Shown: positions 17,908 to 27,200 of the stretch, piece after piece
Position numbering within the stretch: the first letter of the stretch is position 1
Layout of the letters: every line of letters begins with the position of its first letter
Source: Nucisporomicrobium flavum
GTDB taxonomy: Bacteria; Actinomycetota; Actinomycetes; Mycobacteriales; Micromonosporaceae
NCBI RefSeq assembly: GCF_016464385.1
Contig: NZ_JADMLH010000005.1
Location: 272,334-336,333, forward strand
DNA: 64,000 nt
Reading direction: 5' to 3'
Made by a program: the position numbers and the translations under genes
Notes under the pieces: generated by a model
The model's input: only the letters and a program-made list of their open reading frames with translations
Databases searched by the model: none
What the model was told of the DNA's origin: nothing

Positions 17908-18502
17908 TCATCCGTGCCACCAGCACCTCACCGGGCAGCACACGACGGGGTGCATGACCGGCTCGTGCGGGTTCTGCGGCACCGACCTGAGCACCACCGC
18001 TTCCGGCGAATGCCGCAGCTGCCTGCGGATCGTGTGCGAGAGCTGCGACGCCGGCTACGACGCCGAGCTCGGGCCAATCTGCCAACCCTGCCATGACGGC
18101 GACATCGCGACGGCGAACACCGCGCCGCCGTATGGCCCCCGTGAGCAGCACCGGCGCTGCGTGTTCGAACTCGACCTGTCTTGCGGCCACGTCGTCACCT
18201 ACGCCGTGACCGGTTGGTACCCCGTGTCCGTATCGTGCTGCGACCGGCTCGGCGGCACCATCCTGCGCGGGGAGTATGTCGCCTTCGCTTCGGAGGTCGA
18301 CTACGTCCGGCTGCTGTCAGAGCGCTACATCGACTGTCCAGCAGGGACCGCACATCGCCCGAGCCGCGTGCTGCGTCGGCGCGCGCGGACCGACGCTTCG
18401 TCGAAACCGTCGTATCAAGGCCACCGCACGAGCACCGGTCGATACCCGGCCCGCGTCGGCGCTACCTGGACTCTCGGCGAATCAGCACCGCGCCCGACCT
18501 GA
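17900..18502 (+). CDS. Cysteine-rich putative zinc protein
   Basis: A 200-aa protein. The ATG at 17900 overlaps the GHKL gene by 8 nt, so the two are translationally coupled. It opens with a string of Cys pairs: 'GSCGFCGTDLS', 'GECRSCLRIVCESCDAG', 'GPICQPCHDG', enough for two zinc sites of a B-box/RING-like arrangement. A middle part 'LDLSCGHVVTYAVTGWYPVSVSCCDRLGG' contains two further Cys motifs. The C-terminal 60 residues are basic and probably disordered. No family is recognised. It may be an adaptor for the GHKL-HExxH protein. Confidence 0.6.
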   Translation: MTDHPCHQHLTGQHTTGCMTGSCGFCGTDLSTTASGECRSCLRIVCESCDAGYDAELGPICQPCHDGDIATANTAPPYGPREQHRRCVFELDLSCGHVVTYAVTGWYPVSVSCCDRLGGTILRGEYVAFASEVDYVRLLSERYIDCPAGTAHRPSRVLRRRARTDASSKPSYQGHRTSTGRYPARVGATWTLGESAPRPT

Positions 18503-18914
18503 AGTGGCGACACCGGACAGCAAGCTGTGAGGCGAGCAACGTTACGCGTGCGAACCCCCAGCTGGCTGACCACTCCACGGCAGAACGGTTACGGCATCCT
18601 GTCCGCAAATTTTCGACCTTGAGCTGATCACCGGTTACTCGACGATCCACGATTCCCGGTCCGGGTTCCGGCAGGGGCGGCGGTGCTGGCCGGGGCACGA
18701 TGGCCGACCCGGCACCGGGCGCAAGGCGGTCCGAGAACATCTTGGCCTTCGGCCAGAGATCTCCTCGTCCTGGCCGCCTTGCCACTCCGCCGGCCGGGCA
18801 CGGCCCCGGCACCGCGGGCCAGCACACGCTCGCCCGGCCGACCACGGCCTGCGGCGAGCGTGCCCGCCGGCCGTCACCGTTAGCGGTGACGGCCTCGCAC
18901 GGAAGGCCGTACTC
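18503..18914. other. Spacer carrying structured repeat copy B
   Basis: No supported gene is seen. Positions 18683-18825 form the second copy of the structured repeat, listed separately. Close to the next start there is another small inverted repeat (GCCGTCACC-GTTA-GCGGTGACGGC, about 18868-18891). Confidence 0.5.
18683..18825 (+). ncRNA. Structured repeat copy B, upstream of the DUF932 gene
   Basis: This is the second copy of the element at 11553-11695. The outer stem GTGCTGGCC/GGCCAGCAC (18683-18691 with 18817-18825) and the inner hairpin (18739-18760) are retained. The middle stem is longer here: GCAAGGCGG with CCGCCTTGC (18721-18729 with 18774-18782). It ends about 89 nt before the GTG of the DUF932 gene. 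Both copies lie in the sense orientation of the downstream gene, which fits a leader RNA. Confidence 0.5.
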
Positions 18915-20066
18915 GTGGCTCAGCCGACGCTCGCCGTAGCACCCCATCGCCACATCGGCATGAACACTTTGATCGCCACGCTGCGCGATCAGCACACCCG
19001 ATCCGTCGACGTCATCGCCGGCGCCGCAACACTGCACGCGGACAACGGCAACCTGATCATCCCGCGCACCGCACCGCTGCTCACCACGACAGGTGTGGAC
19101 CTCGCCACGGGCACCTTCAAGCTCTCCGACGTGGCCCTGGGTGGCGTCGGCGCGAAGCTCTCCGTCCCTGTCGACTACCTGCGCCGGATGGGCCGCGAGA
19201 ACATCCCGGCGCTGGACTTCAACATCAACACCTGGCTGGAGCGCGACGACCGCCGGTTCCTGGTGCGCTGCTTGCGCCGCAGCACCGGCAGCAGTGTGGG
19301 CACCGCCCGGGCGTTCCTCTCTGACCGGTACCTGCGCATCGACAACCTCGACGTGCTGATGGCCGCGATCAAGGGCATCGAGAAGGCGGGCGTCGCGGTG
19401 AACATCGCGTCCTGCGACCTGACCGACCGGCGCATGTACGTGCGTTTCGTGTCTCCCGAGGTGCAGGTCATGGCCCCAGAGCTGCTGCGCAACTACCGCA
19501 GCCCGTTCGACGGACGCCGGGGCAGCGACCTGCCGGTCATCTCCGGCGGGTTCCTGCTGAAGAACTCCGAGACCGGCTACGGCCGCTACTCCCTCGCCCC
19601 GTGGCTGCGCATCGAGGTGTGCAGCAACGGTCAGACCGTCGAACGCGGCACCGTCGGACGCACCCATCTGGGTGCCCGCATCACCGACGACGACGGCATC
19701 GTCGACCCCTCGGCGGAGACGATGAAGGCCCTGCTGCAACTGATCACGTCGCAGACCGTCGACACGATCCGCAACTACCTCAACGTCGACTTCGTCGCCC
19801 GCGCGGTCGCCGATCTGGAACGCGCCGCCGGGGTCACGGTCCGCAAGCCGGAAGCCACGATCAAAGTCGTCTCTCAGCAGCTGCACTACACCCAGGACCA
19901 GCAGGACGCCATCCTCGCGCACTTCATCGCCGGGGCCGACCTGAGCGCCGGCGGCATCATGCAGGCCGTCACCTCCGTGGCCCGCAGCATCGACGACGCT
20001 GACGCGGCCTACCGCATGGAGACTACCGCGTCGAAGGCGCTGCGCCTGGCCGCCGCCGCAGCCTGA
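18915..20066 (+). CDS. DUF932 domain protein
   Basis: A 383-aa protein of the phage/plasmid DUF932 type: 'LSDVALGGVGAKLSVPVDYLRRM', 'ARAFLSDRYLRIDNLDVLMAAI', 'RMYVRFVSPEVQVMAPELL', 'PVISGGFLLKNSETGYGRYSLAPWLRIEVCSNG' and 'RTHLGARI'. These proteins are common on phages and integrated elements and have no established biochemical role; some have been compared with anti-restriction or replication-associated proteins. The GTG at 18915 follows GGAAGG. It lies 89 nt downstream of structured repeat copy B. Confidence 0.85.
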   Translation: MAQPTLAVAPHRHIGMNTLIATLRDQHTRSVDVIAGAATLHADNGNLIIPRTAPLLTTTGVDLATGTFKLSDVALGGVGAKLSVPVDYLRRMGRENIPALDFNINTWLERDDRRFLVRCLRRSTGSSVGTARAFLSDRYLRIDNLDVLMAAIKGIEKAGVAVNIASCDLTDRRMYVRFVSPEVQVMAPELLRNYRSPFDGRRGSDLPVISGGFLLKNSETGYGRYSLAPWLRIEVCSNGQTVERGTVGRTHLGARITDDDGIVDPSAETMKALLQLITSQTVDTIRNYLNVDFVARAVADLERAAGVTVRKPEATIKVVSQQLHYTQDQQDAILAHFIAGADLSAGGIMQAVTSVARSIDDADAAYRMETTASKALRLAAAAA

Positions 20067-20407
20067 TGTAGCTGCCCGCCGCCCGTTCATCGCTCGCCCT
20101 TGCAGAGCCGCACACCGTCTTGGTGGGCGCCCTGGTTCTGCAGGCGAGTTCCAGAGCCACATGTCGGTGAGAGTTGGATCCACCTCATGCGGCCAGAGGT
20201 TCATGTCGCCGAGTTCCGGAGCCGCCAGCGACTCCCGCAGGCCGCTGGTAGATCGACGATGCAGCCGGCTAGTTCGCCGCGGTCGATGTGGACTGGGATC
20301 AGCGGCCGGGGTTTGTCGTGGTCGGGGGCTAGGTTCGTGCTGATGTCTGCGAATTCAGGTCGACCGCGCCGAGCGAAACGGTCGTTGCCTGCCCCCCAGT
20401 TCGATCT
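20067..20407. other. Remnant of an IS21-like end, no intact gene
   Basis: Two sub-terminal repeats resembling the ends of the intact IS21 element downstream occur at about 20142-20160 and 20208-20226 (GCGAGTTCCAGAGCCACA and GCCGAGTTCCGGAGCCGCC; compare CGTCAGTTCCGGAGCCACC in the intact element). No transposase remains. On the minus strand a short conserved-looking tail 'LIPVHIDRGELAGCIVDLP' (about 20235-20300) may be debris of another gene. Confidence 0.4.
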
Positions 20408-21046
20408 CTACTGCGGTAGCAGGCCGTAACCAGGACTAATTGTCATGCCAGGTGTCAATCCCGTCCGAGCGCGAGCAGCCTTAACAAGCTGGTCAGCAGC
20501 GCCTGAAGCGTCGATCCACAGCTGGTAGTCCAGCTGGTTGAAGGACACTTCATGGATGCACGGCGCGGCGAAGCCTGCCCAGTCACGGAATTTGTTCAGC
20601 TCGCTGGCCAACGCTTGCATAGCAGCCAAAGGCTGGTCGACTTCAGCGAAATTAACCGGCACATCTCTACGGTGTCGAGCAAGCCGGTTTATGACTTTCA
20701 GCAAGGCGGAACCCTCGCTGGTGTTCACGTACCGGACGGTGAGCTCGCCGGCGACCGGGTCGAAGATAACGCCACCGAATGCATCGGCATAGACAGCTCC
20801 GGCAGCCTCGATGCGATGGCCTTGGCTCGCCACGGCAGTTTGATCGACCGGAGCCCAGTTATCGTCCCTCTCCGTGCGAACGCGTTCGTGCTGCTGGGAG
20901 GCGACGACGTTCGGTGCCTGGCTGGCCGCAGCCTCAGTTGAGCAAGGGGCGGTCACAGCCGATGTGACCGGCTGCGCCGTCCCGCACCCTCCGGCCGCGG
21001 TGGCAGCGATCAGCACCACCGTGAGAATCGGCGTTCGTTCCAGCAT
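20408..21046 (-). CDS. Putative secreted lipoprotein
   Basis: A 212-aa protein. A short basic N-terminus and hydrophobic helix end in the lipobox 'AAGGC', so Cys21 should be lipidated after signal peptidase II cleavage. A Thr/Ser/Ala-rich linker follows, then a compact domain with 'AGAVYADAFGGVIFDPVAGELTVRYVN' and 'VNFAEVDQPLAAMQALASEL'. No known family is recognised. It is isolated between an IS21-like remnant and an intact IS21-family element. Confidence 0.65.
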   Translation of the reverse strand: MLERTPILTVVLIAATAAGGCGTAQPVTSAVTAPCSTEAAASQAPNVVASQQHERVRTERDDNWAPVDQTAVASQGHRIEAAGAVYADAFGGVIFDPVAGELTVRYVNTSEGSALLKVINRLARHRRDVPVNFAEVDQPLAAMQALASELNKFRDWAGFAAPCIHEVSFNQLDYQLWIDASGAADQLVKAARARTGLTPGMTISPGYGLLPQ

Positions 21047-21374
21047 TTCGCCCCCGATGGATCAGCTCGCAGATCATCATTCCATGCTGTGGCGGCGCCT
21101 CGCTCCGAGTCGCGGGATGTCGTCGATACGAACACCATGTCGGGTCGTGAAGGCGGAGTTGTGTCTGCGGTGATCAGCGGAAAGGTGAGTCCCGCGTTCC
21201 CGTTGACCGGACATTTGGGGAGCAGGCGTTGGATGCAACTGTCGTTGTTCGTCGCGGCCCAGCTGCTACCGGTGAGTCCTGCCCGATCTAAGCGTCAGAG
21301 AGGTGCCGGCCTTCGGTTTTCGTGCTGGTCTGCGGCCGGCCGCCCTGGCGTCAGCCGGGTTCTGGGCTGGGTTT
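21047..21374. other. Spacer before the IS21-family element
   Basis: Frames are open but no conserved protein is seen. The stretch links the lipoprotein gene to the left end of the insertion sequence and probably holds the lipoprotein promoter. Confidence 0.4.
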
Positions 21375-21493
21375 TGTCGGTCACTTTCAGAGCCACTGCG
21401 GGGTGGACTCGATCGGGTGTATTCGATTGTTCGTCAGTTCCGGAGCCACCCGTGGCGGTGGGAGCATCTGCTGGTCTGGACGGAGGCCGGTGG

Positions 21494-23116
21494 ATGCGGC
21501 GGATGTCGAAGGTTGAGTTGTTCGCGGCGCTGCGTCGCGATTCGGCGGCGGGGGCTTCGGGTCGAACGCTGGCGTTGCGGTATCGGGTCAGCCGCAACAC
21601 GGTGCGCGAAGCGCTGCAGTCGGCGTTGCCGAAGCCGCGTAAGCAGCTGCCGCCGCGGGCATCGCGGCTGGATCCGTTCAAGCCGGTGATCGATGACATC
21701 CTGCGCGCGGACCTGTCGGCGCCGCGCAAACAACGTCATACCGTGCGGCGGATTTTCGCCCGGTTGCTCGACGAGCACGGCATGCAAGGGGTGTCCTACC
21801 AGGTCGTGCGCGGCTACGTCGCGCAGCGCAAGCCGAAGATCCATGCGGAGGCCGGGCGTGGTCCGGTCGCGGTGTTCTTTCCGCAGACACACCGACCTGG
21901 CGTCGAGGCCGAGGTCGACTTCGGCGAGGTCACGATCAATCTGCGCGGCGCCCCAGTGACCTGCATGTTGTTCGCGTTGCGGTTGTCGTTCTCCGGCAAG
22001 GCGGTGCACCGCATCTTCGCCTCGGGCGGCCAGGAGGCGTTCCTCGAAGGCCACGAGCATGCCTTCGAGGCGTTGGGCGGGGTTCCAGTCGGGAAGATTC
22101 GTTACGACAACCTGCGCGCCGCGGTGGCCCAGGTGCTCGGATTCTCCCGGCAGAGGGTGGAGACGGCGCGGTGGACAGCGTTTCGTTCGCACTACGGCAT
22201 TGAGGCGTTCTATTGCCAGCCCGGGCTGCAGGGAGCACACGAGAAGGGTGGTGTCGAGGGCCAGATCGGCTGGTTTCGCCGCAACCACCTCGTCCCGGTT
22301 CCCGACGTCGAGTCGTTCGAGCAGCTCAATGCCATGGTCGACGCGTGGGACGCAGCCGATAACGCCCGGCGCATCGGCAGCCGGCCTCGCACTGTCGGTG
22401 AGCACTTCGCCATTGAGCAGCCTCTGCTGGCCCCGTTGCCGGACGAGCGGTTCGAGACGGGCACCTGGGTGGCACCGCGCGTCGACCGCTACAGCCAGAT
22501 CACGGTTCGCACCAATCGATACTCCGTCCCGATCCATCTGGTCGGCCGGCAGGTCCGCGTTCACCTGCACGCCTCGCACCTGGTGGTCTATGACGGCCGC
22601 GACGAGGTCGCCCGCCACGAGCGGCTAATGGCCAAGGGCGGATCCCGGCTGAACCTCGATCACTACTTGGAAGGGCTGCTGCGCAAGCCGGGCGCGCTGC
22701 CGGGCGCGACCGCGCTGGAGCAGGCCAGAGCAGCCGGGAAGTTCACCCCGGTGCACGACGCCTGGTGGGCGGCGGTCTGCAAAGCCCACGGCGACGCCGC
22801 GGGCACCCGCGCGCTGATCGAGGTGTTGCTGCTGCACCGGCACATGCCCCACGAACACGTCGTCGCCGGGCTCGCCACCGCGGTCCGCGCCGGCGCGCTG
22901 ACCGTCGATGCGGTCGCGTTGGAGGCCCGCAAGTTCGCCGAAGCCGACGACGCTCCCGCCGCCCGCGATGACAGTGGATTCCGCCGCCCGCCGAACAACG
23001 TCGTGTCGCTGACTCAGCGACGCCTTGCGCAGCTTCCGCAGGATCGGCGGCCCCTACCCACCGTCACTGCCTACGACCAACTGCTGCGCCTGCGCCGCGA
23101 AGGGACCGCAACATGA
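21494..23116 (+). CDS. istA: IS21-family transposase IstA
   Basis: A 540-aa DDE transposase. The ATG at 21494 (or 21503) begins the family's N-terminus 'MSKVELFAALRRDSAAG', which leads into a helix-turn-helix 'ALRYRVSRNTVREAL'. The rve catalytic core shows 'GVEAEVDFGEV' (first Asp), 'KIRYDNLRAAV' (second Asp) and 'GAHEKGGVEGQIGWFRRN' (Glu). The C-terminal domain is normal. The stop overlaps istB, as in other IS21 elements. Length and motifs are intact, so the protein is probably functional. Confidence 0.93.
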   Translation: MRRMSKVELFAALRRDSAAGASGRTLALRYRVSRNTVREALQSALPKPRKQLPPRASRLDPFKPVIDDILRADLSAPRKQRHTVRRIFARLLDEHGMQGVSYQVVRGYVAQRKPKIHAEAGRGPVAVFFPQTHRPGVEAEVDFGEVTINLRGAPVTCMLFALRLSFSGKAVHRIFASGGQEAFLEGHEHAFEALGGVPVGKIRYDNLRAAVAQVLGFSRQRVETARWTAFRSHYGIEAFYCQPGLQGAHEKGGVEGQIGWFRRNHLVPVPDVESFEQLNAMVDAWDAADNARRIGSRPRTVGEHFAIEQPLLAPLPDERFETGTWVAPRVDRYSQITVRTNRYSVPIHLVGRQVRVHLHASHLVVYDGRDEVARHERLMAKGGSRLNLDHYLEGLLRKPGALPGATALEQARAAGKFTPVHDAWWAAVCKAHGDAAGTRALIEVLLLHRHMPHEHVVAGLATAVRAGALTVDAVALEARKFAEADDAPAARDDSGFRRPPNNVVSLTQRRLAQLPQDRRPLPTVTAYDQLLRLRREGTAT

Positions 23117-23901
23117 CCTCCACACGTCATCGAGGGCTCACCCAGCAGGCCGCCGAGGCCGCCGTCGACTCCGCCTGCCGGCTGCTGCGCCTGCCCACCA
23201 TCCGCTCGCAGTTCAACGAACTGGCCGATGCTGCCGCCCGCGAACAGATGAGCTACCGCGGATTTCTTGCTGAGCTGCTCATGGCCGAGTGCGACGACCG
23301 AGCCCGGCGACGGTCAGAACGCCGTATCAAAGCTGCCGCGTTCCCCCGCGACAAGAGCCTGCGCGCATTCGACTTCGACGCCAACCCGAACATCGACCCC
23401 GCGGTCATCCACACCCTCGCCACCTGCGAATGGGTGAGAAAGGGCCTACCGCTCTGCCTGATCGGTGACTCAGGCACCGGCAAGTCGCACTTGCTCATCG
23501 CGTTGGGCACCGAAGCGGCAATGATGGGCCACCGGGTCCGTTACGTGCTGGCCACCAAACTCGTCAACGAACTGGTCGAAGCCGCCGACGAGAAGATGCT
23601 GGCCAAGACCATCGCCCGCTACGGCCGCGTCGACCTGCTCTGCATCGATGAGCTCGGCTACATGGAACTTGACCGCCGCGGCGCCGAGCTGCTCTTTCAA
23701 GTCCTGACCGAACGCGAGGAGAAAGCCTCCGTCGCCATCGCCTCGAACGAGGCGTTCTCCGGCTGGACCAAAACATTCACCGACCCACGGCTCTGCGCCG
23801 CGATCGTCGACCGGCTCACCTTCGGCGGCAATATCATCGAGACCGGCACCGACTCCTACCGCCTCGCTCACGCCCGCCAGCGCCAAGACATCCTCACCTA
23901 G
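23113..23901 (+). CDS. istB: IS21-family ATPase helper IstB
   Basis: A 262-aa AAA+ protein related to DnaC. The N-terminal 'YRGFLAELLMAECDDRARRRSERRI' is the IstB signature. Walker A is 'GDSGTGKS' at residues 118-125 and Walker B is 'LLCIDELGYMEL'; a sensor region 'ASNEAFSGW' follows. It assists IstA in target selection. The start overlaps istA (ATGA), giving coupled translation, and about 140 bp separate its stop from the right end of the element. Confidence 0.93.
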   Translation: MTSTRHRGLTQQAAEAAVDSACRLLRLPTIRSQFNELADAAAREQMSYRGFLAELLMAECDDRARRRSERRIKAAAFPRDKSLRAFDFDANPNIDPAVIHTLATCEWVRKGLPLCLIGDSGTGKSHLLIALGTEAAMMGHRVRYVLATKLVNELVEAADEKMLAKTIARYGRVDLLCIDELGYMELDRRGAELLFQVLTEREEKASVAIASNEAFSGWTKTFTDPRLCAAIVDRLTFGGNIIETGTDSYRLAHARQRQDILT

Positions 23902-24066
23902 GCCCTACGAGGAAGCTTCCACGGGAGCGCTGGGCGACCAGCCTGCGATGACCAGCGCTGGGCCGAGCTCTCGGTGGCTCCGAAACTGAGCGACATCGAT
24001 CACCCGGCTTTCCCTCGAGTGGCCCCCAAACTGGCTGACTTTCGGATCCCGAACTCGCAGATCTAA

Positions 24067-24285
24067 TCACACAGTGGAGAAGGCGGGACCGGGGCCGTGC
24101 CGGTTGCCGCCGGGCAGCCACCTGCCCCAGTCGACCTCCGGGTGCGCCGTGAACGTCCACCCGTTGCCAGCGGCTCGTCGTCGCAGCCGGTCTTGTTCGC
24201 GGCGCCTGCGGCGACTACTGAGCACCGCGACGACCGCGACGAGGGCGGCGAACACGGCTGACGAGCCGTCAACGATCGCCCTCAC
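24067..24285 (-). pseudogene. Truncated membrane protein cut near the IS21 end
   Basis: The piece has a transmembrane helix ('SSAVFAALVAVVAVLSS'), a basic stretch and then 'AAGNGWTFTAHPEVDWGRWLPGGNR'. In actinobacteria this pattern normally continues for another 80-100 residues with a beta-rich domain, but here it runs into a stop codon about 30 bp from the IS21 end. The GTG at 24285 overlaps the 3' end of the 1305-aa gene; an ATG at 24318 is an alternative. It is probably the 5' remnant of a gene co-transcribed with that neighbour. Confidence 0.55.
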
Positions 24286-27200
24286 CCTCAGCCGAGCGGT
24301 CCTCTCTCCGCGCGTCATCGCGGTAGGACCGGCTCAGCCCCTCAAGCAGCGCTCCCGAACGAGGCCACCGGCCGCGTACGCGGGCGGCCGCCTCGCTGTA
24401 TTGGTCGGCGAGCGTGCGCTCTTGCGCTCCGCCCGAATAGACGCCGCGAGTTGTGACACCGCGCTGGTTCATCCGCGCCACAGCGAGATGCTCGTCGAGG
24501 ACCATATCGCCGAGGACCTCAAGGACGTCGCGGACTGGCTCGCTGGGCCATGTGCCGTCCTCGTCTGTGACGGCGCCGGACAGCGCATCGCCTAGAACGA
24601 CTGGCAGCACTCGGGCGCGACCGGACGCGGTGAGCAGCTCGCGGACCGATTCCACCCATCGCAACATGCCCTCGGTGGTCGGCAACTGACCGTCGACGGA
24701 ACCAGGGAGCGGCGTGCGCCATTCACGCAAGACAGTCCAGGCCGCACTGAATGTCTGTGACGACGTCGCGTTGTCCTCCGCCCTTTCGTCAGCTGAGTCC
24801 GCGTCGGGGGCCGGATCCGGCGGGTACATCAAGGACACGAGGCCAACGAAGGCGGCGGGATCGCGGGCGAGCTCTCGATGCAGGGCTGCCGGTCTGCGGC
24901 TGTCGTCAAGAAGCGGCTGGTAAAACCACTCGAGCTCTGCGAGCAGCGTGTCGTCCGCGCCGGCTTCTTGGAGACGGTCGAGCAGACGCCCGACCGCGTA
25001 GTCCGGCGACAGCGCGCGCGAGATATCTTCGGTCGAGGCCAAGGTCGGCGCCTTCAGCGCCTGGACAGCCAGGTCGAGGTCGGCGCCGAAGCCTGCCTGG
25101 CTCAGCAAGTGGATCGCCGTCCAGGACCGGCCGTGATCGAGCAGGCGCCGCGTGACGGTTGGGGTCAGTTCGTCTGGGACTCCCCACGGCTGCATGTCGC
25201 GCCAAAACTCATCTTGCGTGTCCGGCTCCAGGTTGTCCACAAGCGTCAGCAGGGCCTCGTCGATCACCGCGGTCCGGCACAGCGCTGCAGCCTGCGCGGG
25301 CCTGGCGGTTACCGTGGCAGCGAGCCAGCCCGCTTCCTGTTGTTGACGGTGCGCCGCCAGACCGGCGGCCATCGCATGTAGAGGCTGCGACGAGCCCGCA
25401 AGGTGCTCGAGGACCGCTGAGTCGTGGTCGGTCGTGACTGAAGCTAGAGCGTCGCCGACGGCTGCCGGGTTCTCGGATGCCTCGGCCAAGCGAAGTACCG
25501 CTGGCAACCCGTCGTTGAGGCAGCGTCGCACCGCTTCGCCCCTTGCGGACGCCAGCGCCTCTAGATCGGGATCCTCGCGGTCGAGGTTGAGCCCGCGTCG
25601 GAAAGGCAGCCACGAGAACAGCTCGGCATCGTCGGGATGGCCGCCGGGGAGGGCGTAGGTATCCAGGAACACCTCGAGAGGCTGAAGGGCTTGGTCGGGC
25701 AGCGCCCAGCCTGCGTCCGGGTGCCGGCGATGCTTCGCAACAATCTCCGCGAGACTGGCGAGTACGGTGCGACGTGCTTCCTCCTGCAGATCGGGCCATG
25801 CGGTCTCAGCTGCGTCGAGTAGCGCGTGCCGGCCGGGCTCCCGAAACCGGTCGACGAGAGCGAAGGCGGCGGCGAGCCGGTCCGGGTTGGTGTCGACATC
25901 ATCGGCGATGCGTGTAGCCAGGGCGTCCAGTGCGTCCACGATGTCATTCAAGCCCGCGCGCGGCGGCCGCTGCCAATCTCGGAACTTGGGGCCGTTGACC
26001 AGTATCATCCCTCGGTCGACGTGGCTGACGAGGTCGAGCGCGAGCCGCCAGGCCGCCTGAGGTGCGACGGTCCGAATGGCGTCGAGCGCGGCGATACGCG
26101 TCGTCGCATCAACCGCACCTTGTGGGATGCGCAGATGTAGCGCGGCAGCGAGAGAGGCGCTGGGCCGGTTGGCGAGCCGCCCGCCCGGATCCCGGTCGGC
26201 GAGGCGACCAAGCACAACAGCTACCCGAGACAGCAGTGCAGGCGACCAGGCGAGGCTCTCCAGCGCCCACAGCAGCGGGGAATGGTCGCTACTCCTGCCC
26301 AACCCGAAGTCGTCCGACGTCTCGGCGAAGAGCGACATTACCGGCGGGTCAGCTCCGTCGAGGGAGTGCTCGACGCATGCGAGAAAACCCTCGGGCGACG
26401 CCTCAGCCAGCAGTGGAAGCAGATCAGCGACTGCTTGCCAGCGCACGGCATCGGCATCATGGAGCAATTCGCGGACAAGCTGGGAGGCGCGTTGCTGACC
26501 GGTGAGACCGCCGGGAAGTTCCCGATTGCCGACGACAGCGCCGAGGATTGCCGCGGTCGTGGCCATGCCACGGCGAAGCGTGTGGGAGTGTCGGCGGCGC
26601 GGCGCTCCGGCCTCGCTGAGTGAAGCAGCGATGCGCTCCCGTGCTGTTAGTCCTGAACCGGGGTCACTCTCGCCCAGCACGCCCGGCGCCAGCACCTGAA
26701 ACGCATCGAGATCCTCGGCCGTCAGGGCGTGGTTCAGGGCGTCCCATGCATCCACCGGATCGGCGAACTCCCACCGGCGGTCTCTCAAAAGCAGCGGTGC
26801 GTCCTCGCCTGACGTGAGCGTGCTGAGGTCCCGGGCAGTCGTCCGCCAGCCGCGGTCGGTCAAGCTCTGCAGCGTTTCCAGGTCGCCTGGGACGTTGTCA
26901 GCCCAGGCGCCGGCTAGCAACAGCGGCGCGAGCAGGTTCGCCGTGGTGTCCGAGGCCCACGGCGGCTGGCGGAGCCAGCCGGGCCGGCCGATGCGTCGAC
27001 GCAGCGATGTCAGACTCCGTCTCGCCGCCCGTCCGTACTCGTCGGCGCGGTCGTGGTCGAGCCCGGCGGCGATCCATACCTCTCTTGCGAGGTGCCGGTG
27101 CAGCCGAGGTAACCGGTCGTCGGCGGTCCTACCGGCGCCGGCCAGTACGACGTGGTGGCCGGCGCGGAGGGCGTCGCCGATTTCAGGCTCAGCGAACATG

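Larger units (their letters stand above)
21375..24040 (+). mobile_element. IS21-family insertion sequence (approximate ends)
   Basis: The element carries istA and istB with an ATGA overlap. Terminal inverted repeats are visible: the left outer end begins TGTCGGTCACTTTCAGAGCC (21375) and matches the complement of about 24019-24040. A second inner pair is clearer, CGTCAGTTCCGGAGCCACC (about 21434-21452) with its inverted partner at about 23971-23990. Paired outer and inner repeats at each end are typical of IS21. The last base at the right does not complete the usual CA, and no target duplication is obvious, so the exact ends are uncertain. Confidence 0.75.
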
